Assembly: GCF_013375155.1 (NCBI RefSeq)
Contig: NZ_JABXOF010000009.1
Coordinates: forward strand, 124,001-188,000
DNA: 64,000 nt
DNA from: Serratia ureilytica
GTDB lineage: Bacteria; Pseudomonadota; Gammaproteobacteria; Enterobacterales; Enterobacteriaceae
Direction of reading: 5' to 3'
Part shown: positions 21,443 to 32,932 of the stretch, piece by piece
Layout: every line of letters starts with the position of its first letter
Position numbering within the stretch: position 1 is the stretch's first letter
Translations under genes and position numbers: made by a program
The notes under the pieces: generated by a model
The model's input: only the letters and a program-made list of their open reading frames with translations
Databases searched by the model: none
Told to the model about the DNA's origin: nothing

Positions 21443-21463
21443 CCGGGTGCGCAAGGCACCCGG
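21443..21463 (-). terminator. Hairpin after eptB
   Basis: A perfect 8-bp stem CCGGGTGC / GCACCCGG with a 5-base loop, 10 bases beyond the eptB stop. The following minus-strand sequence (TAATTTCC) is only weakly T-rich, so termination may be inefficient. The uhpA promoter must lie in the short remainder (21354-21472). Confidence 0.6.
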
Positions 21464-21472
21464 CGGGAGGGA

Positions 21473-23167
21473 TTACAGGCTGGCAGGTGCCGTTTTATTC
21501 TGCGGGAGATGGCACCAGTTGTTTTTATCCACGATGCCGCCGTTCGGCGAGGTGTAGCCGAGGCAACCGAGGATGGTGTCGAACAGCTCGACGTGGCGAT
21601 GCGTTCTGCCGATGCGTTGCTGCGCCTGCAGTTGCTCAAAGGCGCTGAGGTGCTGCGGGTTCTCGAGGAACTTGTCCGACGCCCACACCATCATCGGCAC
21701 GCGGAATTGTTCCGGCGGCGCCATTTCGCGCGGCGTGCCGTGCAGGTGCGTATTCTCGCCGATCGACTCGCCGTGATCGGCGGCATAGAACACGATGGCC
21801 TTCTTGTCCCGCACCTGGTCGATCACATTACTGATAAAGCTGTCGGTATACAGCACCGTATTGTCGAAGGCGTTGATCAGCTGCGCCTTGGTGCAGGAGT
21901 CATCCACCCCCATGCACTCTGGCTGATAGCGCGCATAGCTGCGCGGATAACGCTGCGAGTACAGGTAGTGCGAGCCTTTGGTATGCAGGATCACCAGGTG
22001 TTTGCCCTTCGGATAACGCGCCAGCGACTCCTTCATTTCGTCCACCAGCAGCATATCGTCGACTGCCTTGCCGTCGTTGCGCTTCTCGGACGCGATCATC
22101 TCGCGGAACGAATAGTTATTCACCTCGGTGTTGTTGTAGAACCACACCTCACTCTGCATGGCGAACAGCTCGGAAGAGAAGCCCAGTTCCTTCATCACCG
22201 CGAACACGTTTTGCTCTTTCAGCGTGCGCTGCGGGTTGTCCTCGGTGCCGCCTTCGCGCACGAACATGCAGCGCAGCGACAGCTTGGTGGCGGTGTCGCA
22301 CGACTCGCCGCGGAACGCCACCAGATTCTTTTCTTTCGACAGGCGCGGGGTAGTGTCGCGCTCGTAGCCCAGCATGCCCATGTGATCCCAGCGCGTGGTC
22401 TCGCCGATGATGAACACCACGTAGGTATCGTCGATGTCCGCCGGCGGCACATAGGTAAAGTGTTTGCCCGGATCGAACAGCGTGCTCTGATCCTGACTTT
22501 CGTCATAGCGGGTATAGGCGAACAGCCCCAGCGCCGACAGCCAGTTAGACGGCAGGTACGAGTGCGCCACCACGCCGCCGTAGCTCGGCAGATCGACGTT
22601 GGCGAGCTTCTCCTGCACGCTTTGCTCGTCGTCCAGCATGCGCAGCGGCAGCCAGACCAACGCTACCACCGCCAACAACACCAGCAGCGGTTTGATGCGG
22701 TGACCGGGGGTTTTCAGCTGTTCGATCAGGGTGAAGCGCAGGCTGTTTTTCCAGATCAGCAGCAGCGGCAAGGCGCTGAGCGCCACCATCCACAGCACGA
22801 AATGCAGGCCCACCACCTCTTTCGACAGATCGATATCGGTGGTCATCACCGACACCACGATGCCGTAGCCGATCACCACGTTGAAAAACGTCATGTAGTA
22901 GCTGGCGGCAACCGAAATCAGCACCAGCAGCGAGGCGACGATGCGATAAAACAGCCGGCCGCCGAGCGATACCAGCCGCATGATGAAGAACGTGAACAGG
23001 ACGATAGCGATGACTTCCGTCACCGCCGAAATAAGCTTAATTCCCTGAATGCCGTGCGCCAGCGAATCAAAGCGGCGATAAAAAACGGACAGGTTTAGAA
23101 AGATGCCGATATAGATCGCTAACAATAACGATAAATTCTGCTGTGATAGCGATTTAACTTTGTTCAT
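21473..23167 (-). CDS. eptB: Lipopolysaccharide (KDO) phosphoethanolamine transferase EptB
   Basis: A 564-residue inner-membrane enzyme (E. coli 563) that adds phosphoethanolamine to the outer KDO residue of the LPS core. About five N-terminal helices are followed by the sulfatase-fold periplasmic domain: metal/nucleophile regions IGETTRWDHMGMLGY, CDTATKLSLRCMF and FYAADHGESIGENTHLHGTP. The match to E. coli EptB runs over the full length, including SYYMTFFNVVIGYGIVVSVM. In E. coli the gene is sigma-E- and MgrR-regulated; no such site was sought here. It is monocistronic by its flanks. Confidence 0.96.
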   Translation of the reverse strand: MNKVKSLSQQNLSLLLAIYIGIFLNLSVFYRRFDSLAHGIQGIKLISAVTEVIAIVLFTFFIMRLVSLGGRLFYRIVASLLVLISVAASYYMTFFNVVIGYGIVVSVMTTDIDLSKEVVGLHFVLWMVALSALPLLLIWKNSLRFTLIEQLKTPGHRIKPLLVLLAVVALVWLPLRMLDDEQSVQEKLANVDLPSYGGVVAHSYLPSNWLSALGLFAYTRYDESQDQSTLFDPGKHFTYVPPADIDDTYVVFIIGETTRWDHMGMLGYERDTTPRLSKEKNLVAFRGESCDTATKLSLRCMFVREGGTEDNPQRTLKEQNVFAVMKELGFSSELFAMQSEVWFYNNTEVNNYSFREMIASEKRNDGKAVDDMLLVDEMKESLARYPKGKHLVILHTKGSHYLYSQRYPRSYARYQPECMGVDDSCTKAQLINAFDNTVLYTDSFISNVIDQVRDKKAIVFYAADHGESIGENTHLHGTPREMAPPEQFRVPMMVWASDKFLENPQHLSAFEQLQAQQRIGRTHRHVELFDTILGCLGYTSPNGGIVDKNNWCHLPQNKTAPASL

Positions 23168-23344
23168 GTAACGCGGTGGCTCCGGGGACGGTGTAGCGGT
23201 TCTGACTCAGTCAGACACTGATTGCGGCTTCTGGTTCAGCCAACCGGCAATAAGCGTTATTTTGCGAGTAATAATCAAGAGAATTCTCACAAAACGGGCA
23301 AAATTTACCGCTTTTTTGAGCACTTTTCAGACGGGATATCAAAG

Positions 23345-23374
23345 AAAATGGAGGGATAAACCCTCCATTTTTTC
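23345..23374 (-). terminator. Terminator downstream of ohr
   Basis: AAAATGGAGGG and CCCTCCATTTT flank a 5-base loop, with T residues on both sides. It lies 20 bases after the ohr stop and probably terminates ohr. Confidence 0.85.
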
Positions 23375-23393
23375 CATGATGTCGGCAAAAAAC

Positions 23394-23819
23394 TTACTTA
23401 ACGTTCAGCGTAACGTCGATATTGCCGCGGGTGGCGTTGGAATACGGGCACACCACGTGCGCCTTTTTCACCAGATCTTCCGCCACGCTGCGCTCGATGC
23501 CCGGCAGCGAAATATCCAGCTGCACTTCGATGCCGAAGCCGTTCGGGATTTCACCGATGCCGACGGTGCCGTCGATCTTCGCTTCGGCCGGGATTTTGAC
23601 CTTTTCTTTCGCCGCGACAAACTTCAACGCGCCGAGGAAACAGGCCGAGTAACCGGCGGCGAACAGCTGCTCGGGGTTGGTGACTTCGCCGCCGGCGCCG
23701 CCCATCTCTTTCGGTACGCCCAGTTTCACGTCCAACACGCCGTCGGAGGAGGTTGCACGGCCGTCGCGGCCGCCGGTTGCGGTGGCGTGAGCGCGGTAAA
23801 CCACTTTCTCAATAGACAT
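23394..23819 (-). CDS. ohr: Organic hydroperoxide resistance peroxidase Ohr
   Basis: A 141-residue OsmC/Ohr-family thiol peroxidase that reduces fatty-acid and alkyl hydroperoxides. The two redox cysteines are C60 (in AAGYSACF) and C124 (in [10 protein letters not shown]), spaced as in characterised Ohr proteins. It is followed by a terminator and preceded by a palindrome that matches one upstream of the adjacent ohrR, so repression by OhrR and induction by peroxide are likely. Confidence 0.95.
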   Translation of the reverse strand: MSIEKVVYRAHATATGGRDGRATSSDGVLDVKLGVPKEMGGAGGEVTNPEQLFAAGYSACFLGALKFVAAKEKVKIPAEAKIDGTVGIGEIPNGFGIEVQLDISLPGIERSVAEDLVKKAHVVCPYSNATRGNIDVTLNVK

Positions 23820-23894
23820 CGTTCATTCCTTCTTGCTGGTTGGCGAGATGACAACGGCCCCCGCGAGGGGTAGCCGGTCACATATATATCTTTT

Positions 23895-23907
23895 ACGATT
23901 AAATCGT
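23895..23907. promoter_or_regulatory. OhrR operator upstream of ohr
   Basis: The perfect palindrome ACGATT-A-AATCGT lies in the ohr promoter region, between ohr and ohrR. OhrR proteins are known to bind AT-rich palindromes of this type. A nearly identical sequence occurs in front of ohrR (24463-24477). Confidence 0.7.
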
Positions 23908-23979
23908 GCACTACTTATTTTTGACGCTTATTAACCAGTGTAGACCACCCCTGCCGTTCTTGCGTCCGGCGTCGGTGGG

Positions 23980-24444
23980 TCAAATCTGATCGATCAGGCT
24001 GCCGCGCAGCTTTTCCAGCTGCTGTTTGAGCGAGACGATCTCGTCCAGGCTGCAGTCGGTGGCGCACATCACCGCCTCGGGCACCGACTGCGCCCGTTCA
24101 CGCAGCGCGCGGCCGGCTTCGGTGAGCGCGATGATCACCTGGCGCTCGTCGGTAGTGGCGCGATAGCGCACCAGCAAACCGGCGGTTTCCAGCCGTTTCA
24201 GCAGCGGCGTCAGCGTGGCGGAATCGAGGAACAGCCGCTCGCCGATATCCGATACCGTCACCCGATCGCGTTCCCACAGCACCATCATCACCAGATACTG
24301 CGGGTAGGTGAGCTCGAGCTGATTCAACAGCTTGCGGTAGACTTTGTGCAGCGCCAGGTTGGCGGAGTACAGCGCGAAACAGAGCTGCTGATCGAGCAGC
24401 AGCAGGTTCTTCGCGTTGGGTTGTTCGGTATCGGTGCTTTTCAT
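23980..24444 (-). CDS. ohrR: Peroxide-sensing MarR-family repressor OhrR
   Basis: A MarR-type winged-helix repressor of 154 residues from the ATG at 24444. The reactive cysteine is C22 ([14 protein letters not shown]), the same number as in Xanthomonas OhrR. The wHTH spans about residues 45-95 ([25 protein letters not shown]). I chose the internal ATG because the upstream one at 24480 would put start codons inside the putative operator and add 12 residues foreign to the family. It reads in the same direction as ohr. Confidence 0.93.
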   Translation of the reverse strand: MKSTDTEQPNAKNLLLLDQQLCFALYSANLALHKVYRKLLNQLELTYPQYLVMMVLWERDRVTVSDIGERLFLDSATLTPLLKRLETAGLLVRYRATTDERQVIIALTEAGRALRERAQSVPEAVMCATDCSLDEIVSLKQQLEKLRGSLIDQI

Positions 24445-24462
24445 GTGAGTGAATATAGATAG

Positions 24463-24477
24463 CGCACGATGTAATCG
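24463..24477. promoter_or_regulatory. Second OhrR operator, in front of ohrR
   Basis: Read on the minus strand this is GCGATTACATCGTGC, against ACGATTAAATCGTGC at the ohr site: 13 of 15 positions agree. It lies 19 bases before the ohrR ATG and so probably mediates autorepression. It also lies within the divergent region to the HD-domain gene. Confidence 0.6.
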
Positions 24478-24541
24478 CAAGCTATTTCTTGTGAGGTATG
24501 CTACATTTTTTTCATGCAGAGGATGCCGGGAGGGAAAGGAA

Positions 24542-25141
24542 ATGACGAATACGCTTGCAGAACGCGCGCGCCGCTACGCCACCAAGGCGCATGCGGCCAT
24601 CGATCAGCGCCGCAAATACACCAACGATCCGTACATCGTCCACCCGCAGGCGGTCATGGAGCTGGTACGCAGCGTGCCGCACACCGAAGAGATGCTGGCG
24701 GCCGCCTGGCTGCATGACACGGTGGAAGACACGCCCACCACCCTCGGCGATATCGAAAGCCACTTTGGGCCGCAGGTAGCGGAGCTGGTGCGGATGTTAA
24801 CCAACGTCAGCCACGCCGAGGACGGCAACCGCTTCGAGCGTAAAAACCGCGATCGGCGCCACAGCGCCAGCGCATCGCCGCAGGCCAAAACCATCAAACT
24901 GGCGGATCTGATCGACAACACCCGCTCGCTGCTGGACTACGACAGCCACTTCGCCCAAACCTATCTGATCGAGAAACAGCGCCTGCTGGAAGTGCTGACC
25001 GAAGGCGACCCGACGCTGTGGCGCCAGGCCAGCCATATCGTCGAACAGGGGCTGCTCAGATTACAGCAGCCGCCGCACAACGTGCCGGCCAGCTGGTTTG
25101 AGCACGCACGCCGGCGCTACCGCGAGAACGACGCGGCCTGA
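24542..25141 (+). CDS. HD-domain phosphohydrolase, SpoT-hydrolase-like
   Basis: A 199-residue protein related to the (p)ppGpp hydrolase domain of SpoT/RelA (small HD hydrolases). The HD metal site is visible: H34 (YIVHPQAV), H58-D59 ([14 protein letters not shown], with E62-D63) and the later KLADLIDN. No synthetase or regulatory domain is present. The start at 24542 follows a GGGAGGGAAAGGA ribosome site and avoids the promoter region of ohrR. Whether it degrades ppGpp or another nucleotide cannot be told from sequence. It ends one base before the convergent porin gene. Confidence 0.85.
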   Translation: MTNTLAERARRYATKAHAAIDQRRKYTNDPYIVHPQAVMELVRSVPHTEEMLAAAWLHDTVEDTPTTLGDIESHFGPQVAELVRMLTNVSHAEDGNRFERKNRDRRHSASASPQAKTIKLADLIDNTRSLLDYDSHFAQTYLIEKQRLLEVLTEGDPTLWRQASHIVEQGLLRLQQPPHNVPASWFEHARRRYRENDAA

Positions 25142-26539
25142 TCAGAAGGTCACCACCGTTTTCAACGCCGTCACCCAGGCGTCCTGCGTTTCGCTGACGC
25201 CCGCCGGATGATGCCAGTATTGCAGGCCCGGCTGCAGCTGCAGCCACGGCGTGACGTTAACGCGGTAGTACAGCTCCGCCGTCACCGAGTGGCCCGGCAC
25301 CGGCCGGTAGTTCGGATCGTGATAATCGCTGATGCCGCTCATCTCGTTGAGGTAACGCTGATTGTCTTTATAGCGGTCGCTCAGTTTCACTACCGAAACG
25401 CCCAGCCCCAGCCAGTCGTCCGGCCGCGCATCGAACAGCCCGCGATAGCGGATGCCGGTCGAAGTGGACCAGTGCAGGTAGTTGCTGCGCTGATCCCCCA
25501 GCCCCAGGCTGTAGAACACGCTCAGGCCACGGTTGACGTCATCCGCATGGCGCGTCACCTGCTGGTTGAAACCGGTATACAGGAACCAGGTGCGATCGTG
25601 GCTGCGATAGCCCTGCGGATCGCTGGCGCCCGGCCCGCCGGATACCCCTTCATAAAGATCGCGCTGGCGCGCATTGGTAAACAACACGCCCAGGTTATAC
25701 ACCCCCGGCAGCTGGTTGACGGCGTGGGTTTTCAGCTCCAGCTCCATCGGCAACAGGAAGCCTTTGCTGCCCTTGGTGGATCCGCTCCAGGCGTGGCTGC
25801 GGCTGGGGGCGCTCGGGTTCTGCTCCATCACGCCGCCCTTGAGCGTCAGGCCGTCGGTCAGCTTGTATTGCAGCGTGGTGCCCCAGTAATGCACGTTCCA
25901 GTTGTACCAGGTCAACGAGTTGGCGGACTTGCCGCCGCACAGCGTCAGCGTCTGAAAATCGCAGGGGATGATCTGATCGAAATCCTGCACCTTGTTCATC
26001 ATGCCGATGCGCCATTGCAGCCGGCTGTCGAGGAAGGAACGGCTGAAGGTCAACCAGCCCAGCCGGGTGATCGACTGCCCGCCAAAGCTCTCCTGCGACA
26101 GATCGGTCAGGCCGACGCGCGGATCCTGCAGCCGATCGCGGGTCAGGTTGTTGTCATGGTTGCGGTTGACGATATTGCCTTCGATCGCCGCGTCCGGAAT
26201 GCCGGTCAGCGCCTGCAGATCCTGGCTGAAGGTCAGCGAAAATTGGTCGATGTACGACGCCTGTTTATCGTGGTTGTAACCGCCGCCGGCGTTATACGAC
26301 AGCTGGCTGAGGTAGCCGAGATTATAGTGGAAACCGTGATCCTCTAGGATCGGCCTGATCCCCAGCATATCCCCCAACAGCCCAGGCTGCGGCGGTTCAA
26401 AGCCGAGCGCCACCCCTTCCCATTTGGCGGTGGGAGCTTCAACGTCCTTGCCGATTTGCAGCGTTTCCGCCTGCGCCTGGCTACAGAGCAGCGCCAGCGC
26501 CGCCAGGGTCATGGAACGAGGTAATAAGCTTTTCATCAT
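25142..26539 (-). CDS. OprB-family carbohydrate-selective porin
   Basis: An outer-membrane beta-barrel of about 465 residues with a signal peptide ending at SQAQA. Features of the OprB family are the aromatic, Gly-rich alternating strands, the WLTFSRSFLDSRLQWRIGMMNKVQDF segment and the terminal TALKTVVTF ending in Phe. It lies 100 bases downstream of the phospho-beta-glucosidase gene on the same strand, so it probably admits aryl- or oligo-beta-glucosides (a role like BglH in E. coli, though that is a LamB-type porin). I favour the ATG at 26539 because the GGAG site lies 10 bases before it; an ATG at 26557 is also in frame. Confidence 0.85.
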   Translation of the reverse strand: MMKSLLPRSMTLAALALLCSQAQAETLQIGKDVEAPTAKWEGVALGFEPPQPGLLGDMLGIRPILEDHGFHYNLGYLSQLSYNAGGGYNHDKQASYIDQFSLTFSQDLQALTGIPDAAIEGNIVNRNHDNNLTRDRLQDPRVGLTDLSQESFGGQSITRLGWLTFSRSFLDSRLQWRIGMMNKVQDFDQIIPCDFQTLTLCGGKSANSLTWYNWNVHYWGTTLQYKLTDGLTLKGGVMEQNPSAPSRSHAWSGSTKGSKGFLLPMELELKTHAVNQLPGVYNLGVLFTNARQRDLYEGVSGGPGASDPQGYRSHDRTWFLYTGFNQQVTRHADDVNRGLSVFYSLGLGDQRSNYLHWSTSTGIRYRGLFDARPDDWLGLGVSVVKLSDRYKDNQRYLNEMSGISDYHDPNYRPVPGHSVTAELYYRVNVTPWLQLQPGLQYWHHPAGVSETQDAWVTALKTVVTF

Positions 26540-26634
26540 TATTATATTTCTCCGCATAACGGCTGACTGCGGGCAACAGCATTCCCTGGGAGAGAATTTC
26601 CCATCATGAACAGCAGCGAATAACGTTAGTTAAC

Positions 26635-26655
26635 GCCCGGCGCTTGCCGCCGGGC
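26635..26655 (-). terminator. GC-rich hairpin between the glucosidase and porin genes
   Basis: A perfect 8-bp stem GCCCGGCG / CGCCGGGC with loop GCAAG, 8 bases after the glucosidase stop and without a T tract. It may protect the 3' end of the upstream message or reduce read-through into the porin gene. Confidence 0.6.
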
Positions 26656-26662
26656 TGAAGGG

Positions 26663-30079
<3,417 letters not shown>

Positions 30080-30085
<6 letters not shown>

Positions 30086-30107
30086 GCCTGCCGCAGCAGT
30101 AACAACC
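30080..30107 (-). promoter_or_regulatory. BglG-type ribonucleic antiterminator (RAT)
   Basis: The minus-strand RNA begins GGTTGTTACTGC and ends GCAGGCAAAACC. This fits the 29-base RAT consensus recognised by BglG/SacY/LicT-type RNA-binding proteins. Its last six bases are also the start of the terminator stem, the arrangement required for mutually exclusive folding. No BglG-type gene lies next to it or elsewhere in the window. Confidence 0.9.
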
Positions 30108-30206
30108 CTAAATCGGTTGAGTTATGACGTTAACACCGCAGATTTTAGCGGAGCAAGGCTTTGCGACGGCAAATTGCCGAACTGTGATCGCAAAGGCAAA
30201 ACGGCC

Positions 30207-30278
30207 TCAATGCGCGAAATAATGCATGCCGCCCTCTACCGGGATCACTGCGCCGATGATATATCGCGCGAGCGATAG
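30207..30278 (-). pseudogene. Remnant of a short-chain dehydrogenase C-terminus
   Basis: The minus strand reads ARYIIGAVIPVEGGMHYFAH and then a TGA stop at 30209-30207. This is the typical C-terminal end of SDR oxidoreductases (YI-G-VI-V-GG). The upstream sequence has no SDR body, so about 20 codons of a lost gene seem to remain in front of the bgl leader. The call rests on one short motif and could be chance, though the stop is placed as in real SDR genes. Confidence 0.55.
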
Positions 30279-30594
30279 AGAGGGATGAGAGAGTATCGCC
30301 CGGCCTCACGTCAAAAAAACATAAGATTAACTAACCTAATAATTCACTATCAAGCTAAAGCGAAACACGCATTTTCCAGCGGCCAATCGGCTTTTCTGGC
30401 AATATTCGCAGCCATTAAGGCAAATACATCGCCAAACCTCATCGAATATTGTTATCATTCCACGATATTCACCCGCGTAAAAATCACCGTGCGCAATTGA
30501 ATACGGCAAATAAACATCAGAATAACTAATTAAAACAACTAGACAAAAATCACACGGGGGATTATTACTGGTCAACGCTTAATCGAGAGTAGGG
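30279..30594. other. AT-rich intergenic region upstream of the epimerase gene
   Basis: About 316 bases with low G+C compared with the flanking genes and no supported open frame. It must contain the promoter of the NAD-dependent epimerase gene. The bgl promoter should lie in 30108-30206; a TGTGATCGCAAAGGCA half-match to a CRP site is present at 30183-30198, but its second half is poor. Confidence 0.45.
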
Positions 30595-31356
30595 ATGACA
30601 GTCACCATGGTGTTGCGTACTGATGTAGGACGGATTTTGATTACCGGCGCCGGCGGCCGAGTCGCCACCGCGTTTCGCCAGGCAGTGGGCGATCGCTATG
30701 CATTGCGGCTGGCGGAACGAGATCTCGCTCTGTTGCGCGATCGCCGGCCCGGCGATGAGGTCATCAGCTTCAACATCGCCGATCTCGACGCCTGCCGTGA
30801 GGCCTGCGCCAATATCGACACCGTGTTGCACCTGGCCGCCGATCCGGCTCCCGACGCCGATTTTTGCGGTTCGCTGATGGACAACAACATTCTCGGCACC
30901 TTCAATATCTTCCGCGCGGCGAAAGACGCCGGCTGCCGCCGGGTAGTGTTCGCCAGCAGCGCGCAGGCGGTGGAAGGCTACCCGCTCGATTATCAAATCC
31001 GCCCGGATGACGCCCCGAAGCCGAAAAATCTGTACGGCGCCAGCAAGGCGTTCGGCGAAGGCATCGCCGCCTATTTTGCCCATCAGGAGGGGCTTTCCGC
31101 CCTGTCGGTACGCATCGCCAACTTCACCACTCTAAGCCGGGGCGAACAGCTTAGCGCCCGCGACATGAGCGCTTTTCTCAGCCATCGCGACGCCGCCGAT
31201 CTGCTGGATCGCTGTATTCGTGTCGAAGGGGTGCAATATGCGGTGGTGCACGGGGTTTCCAATAACCGCTATACGCGTTTGTCGCTGGAAGAGACCCGTC
31301 GCCTGCTCGGCTACGCCCCGCAGGACGATGCGTTCAGCCAGCTCGGCTTTGAGTGA
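30595..31356 (+). CDS. NAD-dependent epimerase/dehydratase, uronate dehydrogenase-like
   Basis: An extended-SDR protein of 253 residues. The nucleotide-binding motif is ITGAGGRVA (about 16-24) and the catalytic residues are S121/S122 and Y147xxxK151 (NLYGASKAFGE). The overall length and text (LAADPAPDADF, NNILGTFNIFRAAK) resemble uronate dehydrogenases and related sugar dehydrogenases. The substrate is not determinable. The start is uncertain between ATG at 30595 and ATG at 30607. It stands alone and converges on ydhP, with a shared terminator between. Confidence 0.8.
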   Translation: MTVTMVLRTDVGRILITGAGGRVATAFRQAVGDRYALRLAERDLALLRDRRPGDEVISFNIADLDACREACANIDTVLHLAADPAPDADFCGSLMDNNILGTFNIFRAAKDAGCRRVVFASSAQAVEGYPLDYQIRPDDAPKPKNLYGASKAFGEGIAAYFAHQEGLSALSVRIANFTTLSRGEQLSARDMSAFLSHRDAADLLDRCIRVEGVQYAVVHGVSNNRYTRLSLEETRRLLGYAPQDDAFSQLGFE

Positions 31357-31358
31357 GC

Positions 31359-31378
31359 GCGGCGGGGAACCCCGCCGC
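31359..31378. terminator. Bidirectional hairpin between the epimerase gene and ydhP
   Basis: A 9-bp perfect stem GCGGCGGGG / CCCCGCCGC with an AA loop lies in the 32-base gap of two convergent genes. No T tract follows on either strand, but the position and stability fit a terminator. Confidence 0.65.
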
Positions 31379-31388
31379 ACGTTATCGT

Positions 31389-32555
31389 TTACCCGTTGGC
31401 GTAGGCCACTTTTTCGGCCTGACGGTGGGTGAACAGCACCAGCAACAGCGCCAATCCGGCAATAATAGCCCCCATCACCGGCACGAAGCTGTATCCCAGC
31501 CCGGCGGAGACTACCGCGCCACCGGCGGCGGCGCCCAGCGCATTGCCCAGGTTAAAGGCGCCGATGTTGACCGAGGACGACAGGCCCGGCGCTTCGCTGG
31601 CGACACGCATCACGCGCATCTGCAGCGGCGGCACCACGGCAAAGGTCGCCGCACCCCAAATCACCATGCTGACCGCGGCGCCGATTTCACTGCGCGCCAG
31701 GAACGGGATCACCAGCATAATGACCACCAGCAGCAGCAAGAAACCCTTCAGCGTCGCGCTCTCGGAGCGGTCGGCGAATTTACCGCCCAGGTAGTTGCCG
31801 ATGGAGAAACCGACGCCGATCAACACCAGCATGACCGTCACGAACAGCGGCGTCGCATCGGTGATGTGCTGCAACACCGGCGAGATATAGGTATAGAGCG
31901 TGAACATCGCGCCCGCGCCCAGCACGGTCGTCAGCAAGGCGGACAGCACCTGCGGGCGCACCAACACCGACAGCTCGCGTTTCACATCAGGGCGTGCGCC
32001 GGCGCTGCCTTTCGGCAACGAGAACCACAGCCCCAGCATGGCGATCACGCCCAGCCCTGCCGTCGCCAGGAACGACATGCGCCAGCCGATGGTTTCACCC
32101 AGCCAGGTCGCGGCCGGCACCCCGCCGATATTGGCGATGGTCAGGCCCATAAACATGGTCGCCACGGCGCTGGCCTGTTTCTCTTTCGGCACCACGCTGG
32201 CGGCCACCACTGAACCGAGGCCAAAGAACGCGCCGTGGTTCAGGCTGGTGATGATGCGCGACAGCATCAGGGTGGTGTAGTCAGGCGCAACCGCCGACAG
32301 CACGTTACCCAGGGTAAAGATCGCCATCAGGAAGATCAGCGCGCTTCTGCGCGCCCGGTGAGAAAGCAGCAACGTCATCAGCGGTGCGCCGACCATCACG
32401 CCAACGGCGTAGGCGCTGATCAACATGCCGGCCATCGGGATGGAGACGTCCACCCCTTTGGCGATCGTCGGCAGCAACCCCATCGGGGAAAACTCGGTCG
32501 TGCCGATGCCGAACGCCCCCACCGCCAGGGCTAATAAGGGAAAGTTAATTTTCAT
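31389..32555 (-). CDS. ydhP: MFS transporter YdhP
   Basis: A 12-helix DHA1-type transporter of 388 residues (E. coli YdhP 389) that agrees with E. coli YdhP along its whole length (for example GIGTTEFSPMGLLP and RIITSLNHGAFFGLGSVVAASVVPK). The family includes the arabinose-regulated AraJ and drug/sugar efflux proteins; no physiological substrate of YdhP is known to me. It is monocistronic. Confidence 0.93.
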   Translation of the reverse strand: MKINFPLLALAVGAFGIGTTEFSPMGLLPTIAKGVDVSIPMAGMLISAYAVGVMVGAPLMTLLLSHRARRSALIFLMAIFTLGNVLSAVAPDYTTLMLSRIITSLNHGAFFGLGSVVAASVVPKEKQASAVATMFMGLTIANIGGVPAATWLGETIGWRMSFLATAGLGVIAMLGLWFSLPKGSAGARPDVKRELSVLVRPQVLSALLTTVLGAGAMFTLYTYISPVLQHITDATPLFVTVMLVLIGVGFSIGNYLGGKFADRSESATLKGFLLLLVVIMLVIPFLARSEIGAAVSMVIWGAATFAVVPPLQMRVMRVASEAPGLSSSVNIGAFNLGNALGAAAGGAVVSAGLGYSFVPVMGAIIAGLALLLVLFTHRQAEKVAYANG

Positions 32556-32932
32556 TCAACAACTCCGGTTAACCGCTGCCGAAGCGCGGGAAAGTTAAGA
32601 TGCCAAAAGTATGACATTGATCACACCAAAGATAAGCAGGCGGAAGGCTAAAAGACTTTTGCGATTTTGTTAAAAATCGTGGGGAAAACAGCAGCCGACT
32701 CTATCTCAGCCACGCGCCGACAGGCAATAGCCGCCGTCGCCCGTGCGCACATCGGGTTCATTCTCGCCACCTGGCCCACCCGCCATACCGGCTCACCGGC
32801 GGCTGCCGCGACTATTGAACACAGAGCAAAAGTGTTTTTTTATTGTGCGCGTTTTTAGAATTAAACGACGAAATATAATGGCCTCAGCAAAACATCATCG
32901 CCCTACGGCCTAATTCACATGAGGGAAGCGTC
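32556..32932. other. Intergenic region between ydhP and the old yellow enzyme gene
   Basis: These 377 bases contain the divergent promoters. A 63-codon plus-strand frame at 32667-32858 has no recognisable product, and its C-terminal part runs into AT-rich promoter-like sequence, so I do not call a gene. No operator was identified. Confidence 0.5.

Noticed and set aside
30183-30198. CRP site in the bgl promoter region
   Set aside because: Only one half-site (TGTGA) is good; the second half deviates too far to call it, although catabolite control would be expected.
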